Made by a program: the position numbers and the translations under genes
Notes under the pieces: model-generated
Databases searched by the model: none
Told to the model about the DNA's origin: nothing
The model's input: only the letters and a program-made list of their open reading frames with translations
Part shown: in pieces, positions 27,212 through 35,699 of the stretch
How the letters are laid out: every line of letters starts with the position of its first letter
How positions within the stretch are numbered: the stretch's first letter is position 1
Origin: Methylobacterium longum
Lineage (GTDB): Bacteria > Pseudomonadota > Alphaproteobacteria > Rhizobiales > Beijerinckiaceae
Direction of reading: 5' to 3'
Length of the DNA stretch: 64,000 bases
Assembly (NCBI RefSeq): GCF_022179385.1
Contig: NZ_BPQS01000017.1
Coordinates: forward strand, 1 to 64,000

Positions 27212-29440
27212 GTGCCCGCGTTGGACCCGACCCGCGTCCGCCGCCCCCGGCCTTCGGCCCTTCGGCGATCCCGCCCGCGGCGCGGCACGGGCCTCGCCGT
27301 GGCGGCCCTGCTCTCGGCCGGCGCGGCGACGCCCGGGGCGCACGCGCAGGAGAGCGTCACGCTGGAGGAGCTGTCGGTCGAGCAGGTCGGCACCGGTGGC
27401 CCCTCCGGCACCCGTGCCGGCACGACGACCGCCTCCGGCACGATCGGCCTGATCGGACCGACGCCGGGCTACGGCGCGGGCCGGGCGGTGAGCAGCACGA
27501 AGACCGACACGCCGCAGCGGGACGTGCCGCAGATCGTCACGGTCGCCCCGCGGGCGGTCATCACCGACCTCGCCGCCACCCGCGTCGACCGGGTGTTCAC
27601 CTACCTGCCGGGCGTGGCGCAGCAGAACAACTTCGGCGGCCTGAGCCTCTTCAGCTACGCCATCCGCGGCGTGACCACCTCGGAGATCTACCAGAACGGC
27701 TTCCCCCTCAACCGCGGCACCCCGCCCCCGCCCGACGCCCAGAACATCGAGCGCATCGAGGTTCTGAAAGGGCCGGGGGCCGGCCTGTTCGGGCGCAGCG
27801 ATCCGGGCGGCCTCGTCAACATCATCACCAAGCAGCCGACCGTCCAGCGCTTCGTCGAGTTCGGCAACCAGGTCGATTCCTTCGGCTTGACCCGAGGGAC
27901 CATCGACGCGGGCGGCCCGCTCACCGAGGACGGCACGGTCCTCTACCGCTTCAATTTCGCGGCCCAGGGCGCCGGCAGCTTCCGCGACTTCGTCGACAGC
28001 GACCGGCTGCTCGTCGCCCCGGTGGTGAGCTGGCAGGTCACGCCCGACACCCGGATCACGGTCGAGGCGGACATCCAGCGCAACCGGACCGTTTTCGACC
28101 GGGGCGTGATCGCGCTCAACCGGCAGCTCGGATTCCTGCCGGTCTCGCGCTTCCTCGGGGAGCCGGGCCAGAGCACCGTCCAGACCCAGAACATCCTCCA
28201 GGCGCGCATCGACCACCGCTTCAACGCGGACTGGCAGATGCGGCTGGCGACGCACTTCGCCACCGGGACGCTGGACGGTGAATCGGCCGAGATCCGCGCG
28301 ATCGCCTCCGACAACCGGACGGTGGCCCGCGACCGGAACGTGCGCGATTACCGCTGGGACGTGGCGGTCGGGCAGGCGGACCTGACCGGGCGCTTCGACA
28401 CCGGCGGGATCGGCCACACGCTGCTCCTCGGCTTCGAGCGCGAGAGCACCGACAGCCGGACGCTCTACCTGCGCTCCAACTTCCGCACGAATCCCTACGC
28501 CCTCGACATCCTGGCGCCCGTCTACGGGCAGGCCCTGCCGCCGCTGACCCTGCCGCGCAACAACCTGGAGCGGGTCACCAACACCGCCCTCTACGCCCAG
28601 GACCAGATCGCCCTGAGCCCGCAATGGAAGGCCCTGGTGGCCACGCGCCTCGACATCTTCGAGGAATCCTTCCGCGAGCGCGTCCCGCGCAGCCAGGCGG
28701 ACCAGTCCCGGGTCGCGGCCTCGCCGCGGGCCGGGCTGGTCTACCAGCCGGTCCCGGAGCTGTCGCTCTACACCAACGTCGGCACGAGCTTCCGGCCCAA
28801 TATCGGCCCGGACGCCGCGGCCGCCTCGCCCGGCAAGCCGCTCAAGCCCGAGACCGGACAGGGCTACGAGGTCGGCGCCAAGGCGGAGCTGTTCGGCGGC
28901 GACCTGCTGCTGACCGCGGCGGCCTTCCGGATCGACCGGCAGAACGTCCTGACGCCGGATCCGACCAACAGCGGCTTCTCCCTCGCGGCGGGCGCGGTGC
29001 GCAGCCAGGGCTTCGAAGGGACCGCGCAGGGGCAGCTCTCGCCGGAGCTGAGGCTGCTGGCCGGCTACGTCTACGCCGACGCGGTGGTGACCCGGGACAA
29101 CGTGCTGCCGGTGGGGGCGCCGCTGATCAACGTCCCGCGCCATTCGGGCAGCCTGCTCGCGGTCTACGAGGTGCAGGCCGGAGACTGGAAGGGCCTCGGC
29201 CTCGGCGGCGGCGTGCGCGGTGTCGGCGCGCGGCCGGGCGACGCGGCGGGGACGGGCTTCGTGCTGCCGGCCTACGTCGCGGCCGATGCCCTGGCCTATT
29301 ACCGCATCGAGAACCTGCGCCTCGGGCTCAACATCGAGAACATCTTCAACACGGTCTATTACGAGAGTTCGCTCAACGTGTTCCGCGTCTATCCGGGATC
29401 GCCGCGGCGGATCACCGGTTCGTTCACGGTGCGGTTCTGA
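27212..29440 (+). CDS. TonB-dependent receptor, probably for a nickel/metal chelate
   Basis: 742 residues from a GTG 3 bp after the nikR stop. A signal peptide follows a basic start (cleavage near AHAQ), then a TonB-box-like SVTLEELSVEQ, a plug domain (TPQRDVPQIVTVAPRAVITD, NIERIEVLKGPGAGLFGRSD, GGLVNIITKQ) and a 22-strand barrel ending in the Phe-terminated GSFTVRF. Outer-membrane receptors of this class import siderophores and other metallophores. Its place at the end of nikABCDER, behind the NikR box, argues for a nickel or cobalt chelate rather than iron. No metallophore biosynthesis gene is nearby. Confidence 0.9.
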   Translation: MPALDPTRVRRPRPSALRRSRPRRGTGLAVAALLSAGAATPGAHAQESVTLEELSVEQVGTGGPSGTRAGTTTASGTIGLIGPTPGYGAGRAVSSTKTDTPQRDVPQIVTVAPRAVITDLAATRVDRVFTYLPGVAQQNNFGGLSLFSYAIRGVTTSEIYQNGFPLNRGTPPPPDAQNIERIEVLKGPGAGLFGRSDPGGLVNIITKQPTVQRFVEFGNQVDSFGLTRGTIDAGGPLTEDGTVLYRFNFAAQGAGSFRDFVDSDRLLVAPVVSWQVTPDTRITVEADIQRNRTVFDRGVIALNRQLGFLPVSRFLGEPGQSTVQTQNILQARIDHRFNADWQMRLATHFATGTLDGESAEIRAIASDNRTVARDRNVRDYRWDVAVGQADLTGRFDTGGIGHTLLLGFERESTDSRTLYLRSNFRTNPYALDILAPVYGQALPPLTLPRNNLERVTNTALYAQDQIALSPQWKALVATRLDIFEESFRERVPRSQADQSRVAASPRAGLVYQPVPELSLYTNVGTSFRPNIGPDAAAASPGKPLKPETGQGYEVGAKAELFGGDLLLTAAAFRIDRQNVLTPDPTNSGFSLAAGAVRSQGFEGTAQGQLSPELRLLAGYVYADAVVTRDNVLPVGAPLINVPRHSGSLLAVYEVQAGDWKGLGLGGGVRGVGARPGDAAGTGFVLPAYVAADALAYYRIENLRLGLNIENIFNTVYYESSLNVFRVYPGSPRRITGSFTVRF

Positions 29441-29838
29441 GGCGGCGGGCCCGGACAGGGCCCACACCGACCGCGCTGCCCTCCCGGACCGCCGCGGGCG
29501 CGTCCGGGCCCGGGACGGGCCACCCGGAGGGGCACCCCGATGACGAGCGGTCCGGCAGAAATCCGCATGTCCGGATGATCGGCGCCGGCGGATCGGCGCC
29601 GGACCAGCCGGTCAGGCCGGGCTGGATCGAGAGCGGCTGCGCCAGGGTCGTGGTCCGCGGATCGTTCATCGACGGGGTGCCCGGCCATGCCCGCGTGTCT
29701 TTCCCCTCGATCCTCGTGGGCCGCGCGTCCACGCGCCGCGCGCCGTGGTGCCCCGGAGGTCGGGACGGACCGATGCCCCGACCGCCGCGCGATCGGCTCC
29801 TGCGGCTTGGCGGACCCCGGGCGGGCCGGGACGCCGGG
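29441..29838. other. Non-coding interval after the nickel operon
   Basis: About 400 bp between the TonB receptor stop and the end of the convergent SDR gene. Frames through it are low-complexity Gly/Arg/Pro. The first bases contain GC-rich inverted repeats (for example GGGCCCGGACAGGGCCC near 29448) that could aid termination, but there is no U-tract. Confidence 0.45.
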
Positions 29839-30528
29839 CTACCAGGGCACGGTCGCGCCCGTGTGGTCGAGGAACACGCAGCCGCGCTGGCCGGACCGGG
29901 CCTCGATGACGGCAACCATCCCGCGCACGCTGGTCTCGACGTCGAGCGTGGCGCGGCGGCCGCCGAGATCCGTCCGGACCCAGCCCGGATGCATGAGCAG
30001 CAGGCCCCAGGCCGCCCCGCCATGCTGCCCCGCGAAGGAACGCGCCAGGGTGTTGAGCGCCGCCTTGCTGGCGCGGTAGCTCCCCCAGCCGCCGCCGCGG
30101 TTCAGCGAGACCGAGCCCAGCTTCGACGTCATCAGCACGATCAGGCCGTCCGGGGCGACGCGTTTGTGGAACGCTTCTGCGAAACGGATCGGACTCAGCG
30201 CGTTCGTCTGGAATACCGCAGCGGCGGTGGCGCGGGGCATGAGACCGGCCGGAATGCCGGCCTGCGTCGCCACGCCGGCGACGACGAACACGAGGTCGAA
30301 GTCCGGCTGCTCGGCGAGCGAGGCCCTGAGACCGGCGACGGCGGCATCGTCGTCGATGTCGACGCCGGCCTCGATCCGGAGGGGGCCCATGCCGGCGCAA
30401 TCGGCCAGGGCCGCCGAGGGCCGGCGCACCGTGGCGGTGACGTCCCAGCCCCGCTCGAGGAGGCGCGCCACGAGGCCGAGGCCCAGCCCCCGCGACGCCC
30501 CGACGATCAGCGCCCGGCGCCGGCTCAC
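29839..30528 (-). CDS. Short-chain dehydrogenase/reductase (CsgA-like SDR)
   Basis: 229 residues, GTG start. The Rossmann motif VGASRGLGLGL is at residues 9-19; the NAG-like motif reads VVAGVA; the catalytic Ser in LMTSKLGS and the SYRASK (Tyr-x-x-x-Lys) motif are present. The short length and HPGWVRTDLGG C-terminus match the C-factor/CsgA-like SDR group. Its start overlaps the upstream DHH gene stop by 4 bp, so the two are probably co-transcribed. The substrate is unknown. Confidence 0.88.
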   Translation of the reverse strand: MSRRRALIVGASRGLGLGLVARLLERGWDVTATVRRPSAALADCAGMGPLRIEAGVDIDDDAAVAGLRASLAEQPDFDLVFVVAGVATQAGIPAGLMPRATAAAVFQTNALSPIRFAEAFHKRVAPDGLIVLMTSKLGSVSLNRGGGWGSYRASKAALNTLARSFAGQHGGAAWGLLLMHPGWVRTDLGGRRATLDVETSVRGMVAVIEARSGQRGCVFLDHTGATVPW

Positions 30529-31592
30529 GGGACCTGAGCCTCCGGCCCGAAGCCGAGGCCGGCCACGAAGCGGTTCCAGGTCTCGACCCGCACCTGACCG
30601 CCGGTGGCGCGGCGATGCCCCTGGGCGAACTGATCGTCCGGCCCCAGGGCGGGCGCGCGTTCCTGAAGGAAGGTGATCAGGTCCGGCACCGCGGCGCTGC
30701 GGGCGGCGAAGTGCACGTATCCGGAGCGGAAGCCCGCATTGGCGCCGATCACCACCTGCCGCCGCAGGCGCCCTGTCCAGGACTGCGCGACGAGCGGGTG
30801 GATCTGGCAGGGCGAGGCGCAGCGGATCAGCGCCACCGGACCGGCGAAGAGCGGCGGCACGCTGCGCGCGGCATCCAGCGCGGCCTTCACCTCAGCGCGC
30901 GCCGCCTGCAGGGCGGCGGCCTCCGGATCCGTCCCGCCCACGATGTCGGCGGGGCCCGTGGCCCGGAGGAGCAGCCGCAGGGCCGGTGTCGCATCGCCGG
31001 AGGCCGAGCGCCGGGGCGCGTTGACGAGGCTCACGGCCTCGCGCAGCGCCTTGGCGGTGTGGGCCTTGCGCAGGGGGCCCATGATGTCGGGGAAGTCGCT
31101 GCCGGCTCTGCGCTCGCCGAGATCGCCGACGAGCCCGATCCCGGCGAGCCACGCGAGATCCTCGGACGCGCCGAGGGCCGTCGCGCAGGCGAGGGCGAGC
31201 AGGCTGGAGGTTGGGATCGGCGTATCTGCGTGGCCGCTGATCACGGTGGCCTCGGACGGGTCGGGCCAGGAGCGCGGCACGTGGTGATCCACCAGCACGG
31301 TCGGAATGCCGGGCAGGATGGCGCCGGCCTGCACGCCGAGGTCGGTGACCACGAGGCCGCCGGGCCGCCGGGCGGCGAGTTCGTCACGGATCGGGGCCGA
31401 CCAGGGCGACGCGCCGCGGCCGATGACGCGGACGGGGCCGGGAGATCGTCCGGCGCGGGCCAGGGCCCGGGCGAGGAGGGCGCCCGCCGACAGGCCGTCG
31501 GCGTCGTCGTGGCAGAGGACCACCGGCGCGTCCGGGCCGAAGCCGGCGGTCGCCCGGGCGAAGGCGGCGCCGTGGGCGGCGAGAGTGGTCAC
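30525..31592 (-). CDS. DHH-family phosphoesterase
   Basis: 355 residues from GTG 31592 (the frame runs further upstream but without homology). Motifs: VVLCHDDADGLSAGALLARA (motif I with Asp pair), VTDLGVQAG, TVLVDHHVP (the DHH motif), GIGLVGDLGE, and a C-terminal DHHA1 region with NAGFRSGYVHFAARS and AQGHRRATGG. The family covers RecJ-, oligoribonuclease- and cyclic-dinucleotide phosphodiesterases; this single-domain DHH/DHHA1 layout is closest to small-molecule or nanoRNase types, but the substrate is open. Confidence 0.87.
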   Translation of the reverse strand: MTTLAAHGAAFARATAGFGPDAPVVLCHDDADGLSAGALLARALARAGRSPGPVRVIGRGASPWSAPIRDELAARRPGGLVVTDLGVQAGAILPGIPTVLVDHHVPRSWPDPSEATVISGHADTPIPTSSLLALACATALGASEDLAWLAGIGLVGDLGERRAGSDFPDIMGPLRKAHTAKALREAVSLVNAPRRSASGDATPALRLLLRATGPADIVGGTDPEAAALQAARAEVKAALDAARSVPPLFAGPVALIRCASPCQIHPLVAQSWTGRLRRQVVIGANAGFRSGYVHFAARSAAVPDLITFLQERAPALGPDDQFAQGHRRATGGQVRVETWNRFVAGLGFGPEAQVP

Positions 31593-31611
31593 GGCGACCG
31601 ACCGATCCGGC

Positions 31612-31722
31612 TCAAAGCTTCGCGGCCCTGCGTCGGCCACGGCTCTCCTGGCCCGGCGTCGGGGCCGTGTCCTCGGCGACCTCCCGGGCCGCCGCGGTCT
31701 GGCTGTGTCGGGTCTGGGCCAT
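31612..31722 (-). CDS. Possible small basic protein (36 aa)
   Basis: A short frame begins MAQTRHSQTAAAREVAED and ends GRRRAAKL just upstream of the DHH gene on the same strand. It is polar and basic with no hydrophobic segment. The ribosome-binding site is weak (AGG about 11 bases before the ATG). It may be a real small gene at the head of the DHH-SDR transcript or a chance frame. Confidence 0.25.
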   Translation of the reverse strand: MAQTRHSQTAAAREVAEDTAPTPGQESRGRRRAAKL

Positions 31723-31913
31723 GCGCGCGTCGCCTGGGAATGTCGGGGTCGGTTCCGAGCGGCAACCGCGGGCCGGGCGCCCGGGTTGCGGCGCCACTTG
31801 ACGCAGGGCGGTGCCAGCATGGCGACGCCGTCTTCTCCCATGTGCGGGACAGAGGCGAAGATCTTGTCGGGGCCGCGACCCGCGGTGCGACGATTGCGCC
31901 GCAGGGCGCGGGA

Positions 31914-31938
31914 GGAACAGCAGTATCGTGATGGCGTT
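31914..31938 (+). promoter_or_regulatory. EcfG (general stress response) promoter
   Basis: GGAAC at 31914-31918 and CGTT at 31935-31938 are separated by exactly 16 bases. This is the consensus for EcfG-type sigma factors that drive the alphaproteobacterial general stress response. It lies 38 bp upstream of the ferritin-like DUF892 gene, a sensible leader length. EcfG-controlled genes of this class are known in Methylobacterium. Confidence 0.8.
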
Positions 31939-31976
31939 TGCGGCGAGAACTACCTGAAAAATGGAGCTATGACTGA

Positions 31977-32489
31977 ATGGCCAGCACGGATATCGCCTCG
32001 ATCTACGCGGGCGCCCTGCGCAATACCCGCGCCCTTGAGAAGCAAGGCTTGGAGCAGATGGAGCGCCAGCTGTCCGGCTTGGAGCGCTATCCGGACTACG
32101 CGGCCGTCCTGCGCCGCCATGTCGGGACGACGCGGACGCAGATCGAGCACCTCGACAAGGCGCTGGCTTCGCTCGGCGAGAGCCCCTCGACGCTGAAGGA
32201 GACGGTCACGAGCGTCGCGGGGTCGATCGGCGCCGCCGTCCACGCGACCGCTCAGGACGAGACGCTCAAGAACCTCTACGCCGGCTATGCCTACCAGTAC
32301 GACCAGATCGCCGCCTACCGTTCGCTGGCCGTCATCGCCGAGCGGGCCGGCAAGTCCGATCACGCGTCGATGTTCCGCACGGCGGTCGAGCAGGAGACCA
32401 AGGCGGCCGAGGAGATCGCGGCGCTGATCGAGCCGGTCACGCAGACCTACCTCGACCTGACGTTGAGCGGCGCCAAGGCCGACAGCTGA
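31977..32489 (+). CDS. Ferritin-like DUF892 (YciF-family) stress protein
   Basis: 170 residues, all helical, matching the DUF892 four-helix ferritin-like fold: IYAGALRNTRALEKQGLEQM, LRRHVGTTRTQIEHLDKALA, LYAGYAYQYDQIAAYRSLAV and SMFRTAVEQETKAAEEIAAL. Glu and His residues spaced as in di-iron helices are visible (E in ALEKQ, E/H in QIEHLD). The family is repeatedly induced by osmotic, desiccation or oxidative stress. The EcfG-type promoter in front agrees with that role. Confidence 0.88.
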   Translation: MASTDIASIYAGALRNTRALEKQGLEQMERQLSGLERYPDYAAVLRRHVGTTRTQIEHLDKALASLGESPSTLKETVTSVAGSIGAAVHATAQDETLKNLYAGYAYQYDQIAAYRSLAVIAERAGKSDHASMFRTAVEQETKAAEEIAALIEPVTQTYLDLTLSGAKADS

Positions 32490-32718
32490 CACGGTTTCCG
32501 GTCGAGGCCCCCGGTCGATTCGGCCCCCGACGGCACCGCGGTGTGACCCTGGGCGGCGCGAGGCCGCTCGGCGCGGCGCTGCCGGAGCCCTTCACTCTGC
32601 CCGCAGGGCCGTCGAGGCCGGAGTCCGAGGCGGCGTCGGAGCCGTCGACCGGAGGCAGCCTGAGACCCCACCGCGCCCGCCGCCAGGCGGGGACGCGCCT
32701 TCCGAGGAGCCGCTCGAC

Positions 32719-32910
32719 ATGGACGATCCCACACCCGTAGCCGTCACGGTCGAGGCCTGCGGCGCGCGCCGCGGGCAGTTCCGCTGGCACCTCACGGACG
32801 CCGACGGCGTATCCATCCGGATGTCGCCGGAGACCTATGCCTCGGCCCAGGACGCGCAGGTGGCCGGCCGCGCCGCCCTCGACGCCTTCGGGGCGGCGTT
32901 CCAGGACTGA
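32719..32910 (+). CDS. Small conserved hypothetical protein (63 aa)
   Basis: The compact sequence (VTVEACGARRGQFRWHLTDA, then MSPETYASAQDAQVAGRAAL) suggests a small alpha/beta domain resembling YegP-like DUF1508 units, but the similarity is only by eye. It has no signal peptide. The ATG at 32719 is preceded by GAGGAGC. It sits between the ferritin-like gene and a convergent metabolic pair. Confidence 0.55.
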   Translation: MDDPTPVAVTVEACGARRGQFRWHLTDADGVSIRMSPETYASAQDAQVAGRAALDAFGAAFQD

Positions 32911-32964
32911 CCGGCCCCCGCGCCTCGCGCGGCGGGCCGCCAGATACGGCATCCCCGGGAGCCG

Positions 32965-33849
32965 TCAGGCGTCCGCCTCACGCAGCAGCCCCGGCACCGC
33001 GGCCGAGAGTTCCCGGGCGAGGAATCCGATCGGGCCGACCGACGCGGCCAGGCGCTTGCCGGCCTCGCCGTGCAGGAAGACGCCCCACAGGGCGGCATTC
33101 AGCGGCGCCACGCCGCGCGCCAGCAGGCCGACGACGATGCCCGCCAGGGCGTCGCCGGAGCCCGAGGTCGCCAAGCCGACGCCGCCGCCCTCGTAGAGCC
33201 AGCGCGCGCCCTCGGGGTCCACGATCCAGGTCCGTGCTCCCTTCATCACGACCACGGCCTGCAGCAGGTTGGCCGCCGTGCGCGCGGCGTCGAGCGGATC
33301 CGCCTCCACCGCGTCCCGGCTCCGGTCCAGCAACTGCGCCATCTCGCCGGCATGGGGCGTGATCACCACCCGCCCCTTGTGTCGACGGATCTGATCGGCA
33401 TGCGCGGCCAGACCGCAGACGGCCGCCGCGTCGAGGATGAAGGCGGCGGACGGCAAGGCCTCCAGCAATTCGACCGCCAGCGCGGTCGTGGGTCCGTTCT
33501 CCATCAGCCCGGGCCCGACCAGCAGGGCGTCGCAGCCCTTCGCGGCCTTGCGCAGGCACTCCGCCGCCCCCGCGCCGTCGACGCCGCCCTCCGCCGTCTC
33601 GGGAAGCCCGATCACCATGGCTTCGGGCACCGCCAGCGCCATGCCCATGGCCGCGCTGCCGACCGTGGCGATCTTCAGCTTGCCGGCTCCCGCGCGCAGG
33701 GCCGCGACGCCGGCCAGCAGGGCCGCGCCCGGGACCGAGGCGGAGCCGCCGAGGACCAGCGCGCTGCCGCGCTCGTCCTTGCTGCCCTCCTGGGGAACCG
33801 GGAGCGGGCGCTCCTTGAGCCGGGCGGCGGTGAGCATGTCCTGGGTCAT
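32965..33849 (-). CDS. nnrD: ADP/ATP-dependent NAD(P)H-hydrate dehydratase
   Basis: 294 residues. Ribokinase-like fold motifs: GSALVLGGSASVPGAALLAG and AALRAGAGKLKIATVGSAA near the N-terminus, LLVGPGLM, VVITPHAGEMAQLL, and the catalytic ATSGSGDALAGIVVGLLARG. Only the dehydratase domain is present; the NnrE epimerase domain found fused in many bacteria is absent. It repairs hydrated NAD(P)H using ADP or ATP. The ATG overlaps the stop of the phosphatase gene by 4 bp, so the two are coupled. Confidence 0.9.
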   Translation of the reverse strand: MTQDMLTAARLKERPLPVPQEGSKDERGSALVLGGSASVPGAALLAGVAALRAGAGKLKIATVGSAAMGMALAVPEAMVIGLPETAEGGVDGAGAAECLRKAAKGCDALLVGPGLMENGPTTALAVELLEALPSAAFILDAAAVCGLAAHADQIRRHKGRVVITPHAGEMAQLLDRSRDAVEADPLDAARTAANLLQAVVVMKGARTWIVDPEGARWLYEGGGVGLATSGSGDALAGIVVGLLARGVAPLNAALWGVFLHGEAGKRLAASVGPIGFLARELSAAVPGLLREADA

Positions 33850-34610
33850 CGAGCCGCCACGTTTGCGTCGGGTTCGGAGGTGATGGGCGCGCCCGCCTCG
33901 GCGATCGGCGCGACGAAGTTGTACCGCTCCAGCCCGAGCCGACCGGTGGTGCCTTCGCGGGGACGGAAGGCGTATTCGGTGACCGAGCAGTTGGCGACGT
34001 CGCCCGCGGCGTCGATGGCCAGGATCTCCGCCTCGGTCATGTCCTCGATCAGGTAGCGCAGGCACAGGACCACGACCTGATGCGCGACGATCAGCACCCG
34101 CCGCTCCCCGTCGTGCAGCGAGACCGTATCGAGGGCGCTCCGGAGGCGCAGGGTCACGTCGCACCAGCTCTCGCCGGAGGGGGGGCGATGGTAGAACTTG
34201 CCGAGACGTCGGCGCATCTCGGCCTGCTCGGGGTGCAGTTGCTCGACGCCCCTCCGCGTCAGCCGGTCCAGGATGCCGAGCTCCCGCTCGCGCAACCGCT
34301 CGTCGACGCGGTGGTCCGGCGCATCCTGCACCAGGCCGCCGGCGGCGCGGATGCGGTCCGCCGTCTGCCGCGCCCGACGGTAGGGTGAGGTCAGCACGAT
34401 CTCGGGCCGCGCCTCGGGCGGCTGGTCGGCGAACCAGAGCCCGACCGCGTCGGCCTGGCGCTCGCCGCGCGCGCTGAGGGCGACATCCACGTCGCGCTCG
34501 GCGATGTCGATCCGTGCGAGGCTCGCCCCGTGGGCGGCCTCGGCCGCCACGTTCCCGGCGCTCTCGCCGTGCCGCACGATCCACAACCGGCTCGGCCAAC
34601 GCTGCTGCAT
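33846..34610 (-). CDS. Histidine phosphatase (phosphoglycerate-mutase superfamily)
   Basis: 254 residues. The catalytic RHGES motif is at residues 13-17, followed by LSARGERQADAVGLWF, SPYRRARQTADRIRAAGG, and the second catalytic His in LIVAHQVVVLCLRYL. The Glu in RERELGILD fits the acid/base position. It may be a phosphoglycerate mutase-like or small-phosphoester phosphatase; the substrate is not readable. It is the first gene of the pair with nnrD. Confidence 0.88.
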   Translation of the reverse strand: MQQRWPSRLWIVRHGESAGNVAAEAAHGASLARIDIAERDVDVALSARGERQADAVGLWFADQPPEARPEIVLTSPYRRARQTADRIRAAGGLVQDAPDHRVDERLRERELGILDRLTRRGVEQLHPEQAEMRRRLGKFYHRPPSGESWCDVTLRLRSALDTVSLHDGERRVLIVAHQVVVLCLRYLIEDMTEAEILAIDAAGDVANCSVTEYAFRPREGTTGRLGLERYNFVAPIAEAGAPITSEPDANVAAR

Positions 34611-34863
34611 GTGGCTCTGTCTCCCGTCGCTCCGCCAACGCCCGCCGAGCCCGCCGGTTCGGCCGGAGCGGAGAGGGCGGGGATTCCGTCCTCACGAGGC
34701 GGTCCGCCCGCGCCCGATCATCCGGAGGCGGACGGGAGCGTCACCTCACGGCTGCACGACCGGGGACGCGGCCGGCGCCGCCGCGGAGAGGGGCTTCCGC
34801 CCCGCCGCGCGCTCGCGCCCGGCGATCGCACCGCCGGGGCGCGTGGGCGCGGGCCGGATCGGC

Positions 34864-35187
34864 GGCGCGAAGACCGTCACCGCGGAGGATACGGGTCCGG
34901 GCCTGCCACCCGGCGAGCCCGCCGAGGCGTTCCCACGCTTCTACCGCTCCGGGCTGGCCCGCGAGGCCTCCGGCAACGGACTCAGGCTCAGCTTGGTGGT
35001 AGCGATCGCCAAGCTCCACACGGCGTCCGTGACGATCCGCGCGGCTGCCGCAGGAGGCTGCCGGATCGACCCGGTCTTCCCGCACGCGGAAGCCGGAGGC
35101 CTCCGTCCGATGCGGTCCCACGCGCGGGCGACCCCTCGCGCGGGGCCGCGGCGTCAGGCCGAACGCGCTGCGGCTCCGGGGGCCTAA
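34864..35187 (+). pseudogene. Histidine kinase ATPase-domain remnant
   Basis: In frame, KTVTAEDTGPGLPPGEPAEA followed by FPRFYRSGLAREASGNGLRL and SLVVAIAKLHTASVTI matches the G1/F/G2 boxes and the last strand of a sensor-kinase HATPase_c domain. Nothing upstream supplies the dimerisation domain, the N box or a start. The G2 box has degraded from GxGLGL to GNGLRL. It is a decayed 3' end of a sensor kinase and overlaps the 3' end of the convergent psiF gene. Confidence 0.7.
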
Positions 35188-35504
35188 CCCTTGAGGCAAG
35201 TGCTCATGAACGCCTTGCGCTCGGCGCCCTTGAGGCTCTTGGCCGAGGCATCCGCGTTGCAGCTCTTCATCTTGGCCTGCTGCGGCGTCAGCTCCTTGGC
35301 CGGCGCGGCGCTCTTGCCCGCGAGGCAATCTGCCATGAAGCCCTTGCGGGCGGTGCCCGTCAGCTTCTGCGTGCCGGCATCCAGGTTGCAGGATTTCATC
35401 CGGTCCCGCTGGGCCGTTTGAGCCGCGGAGGGGGCGGCGGTCTGCGCCGGGACCGACACCGTGCAGGCGAGGACGAGGGCCGAGGCGAGAGCAAGCGTAC
35501 GCAC
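35184..35504 (-). CDS. psiF: PsiF-repeat protein
   Basis: 106 residues from GTG 35504, supported by GGAGG 9 bases upstream. A signal peptide (VRTLALASALVLACTVSVPA) leads to two PsiF repeats: RMKSCNLDAGTQKLTGTARK and KMKSCNADASAKSLKGAERK, each ending in FM..CL. Each repeat has two conserved cysteines. In E. coli psiF is induced by phosphate starvation; its periplasmic role is unknown. No Pho box was identified. It lies between two histidine-kinase remnants. Confidence 0.88.
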   Translation of the reverse strand: MRTLALASALVLACTVSVPAQTAAPSAAQTAQRDRMKSCNLDAGTQKLTGTARKGFMADCLAGKSAAPAKELTPQQAKMKSCNADASAKSLKGAERKAFMSTCLKG

Positions 35505-35699
35505 GACGGAAGACCTCCAATGGCACCGCCGACCGTAGCGGCCTGCGGTTTCCCCAGCCAGGACCAAAGCTGAAGTTGTCCCATCAATTCGCGGCGAGGA
35601 CTGCCATTCCGACCATTCGCCGGAATGCATCCCGGTACGCCGCTGTAATCGAGGGTGCGCTTCCCAAGTGAGCGCCCCGGCCTCGTCGGCATGTTCGGG

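Noticed and set aside
26726..29467. A 913-residue minus-strand frame opposite nikR and the TonB receptor
   Set aside because: Composition is that of an antisense frame (long runs of Arg, Gly, Val, Asp) with no motif; the sense genes explain the region.
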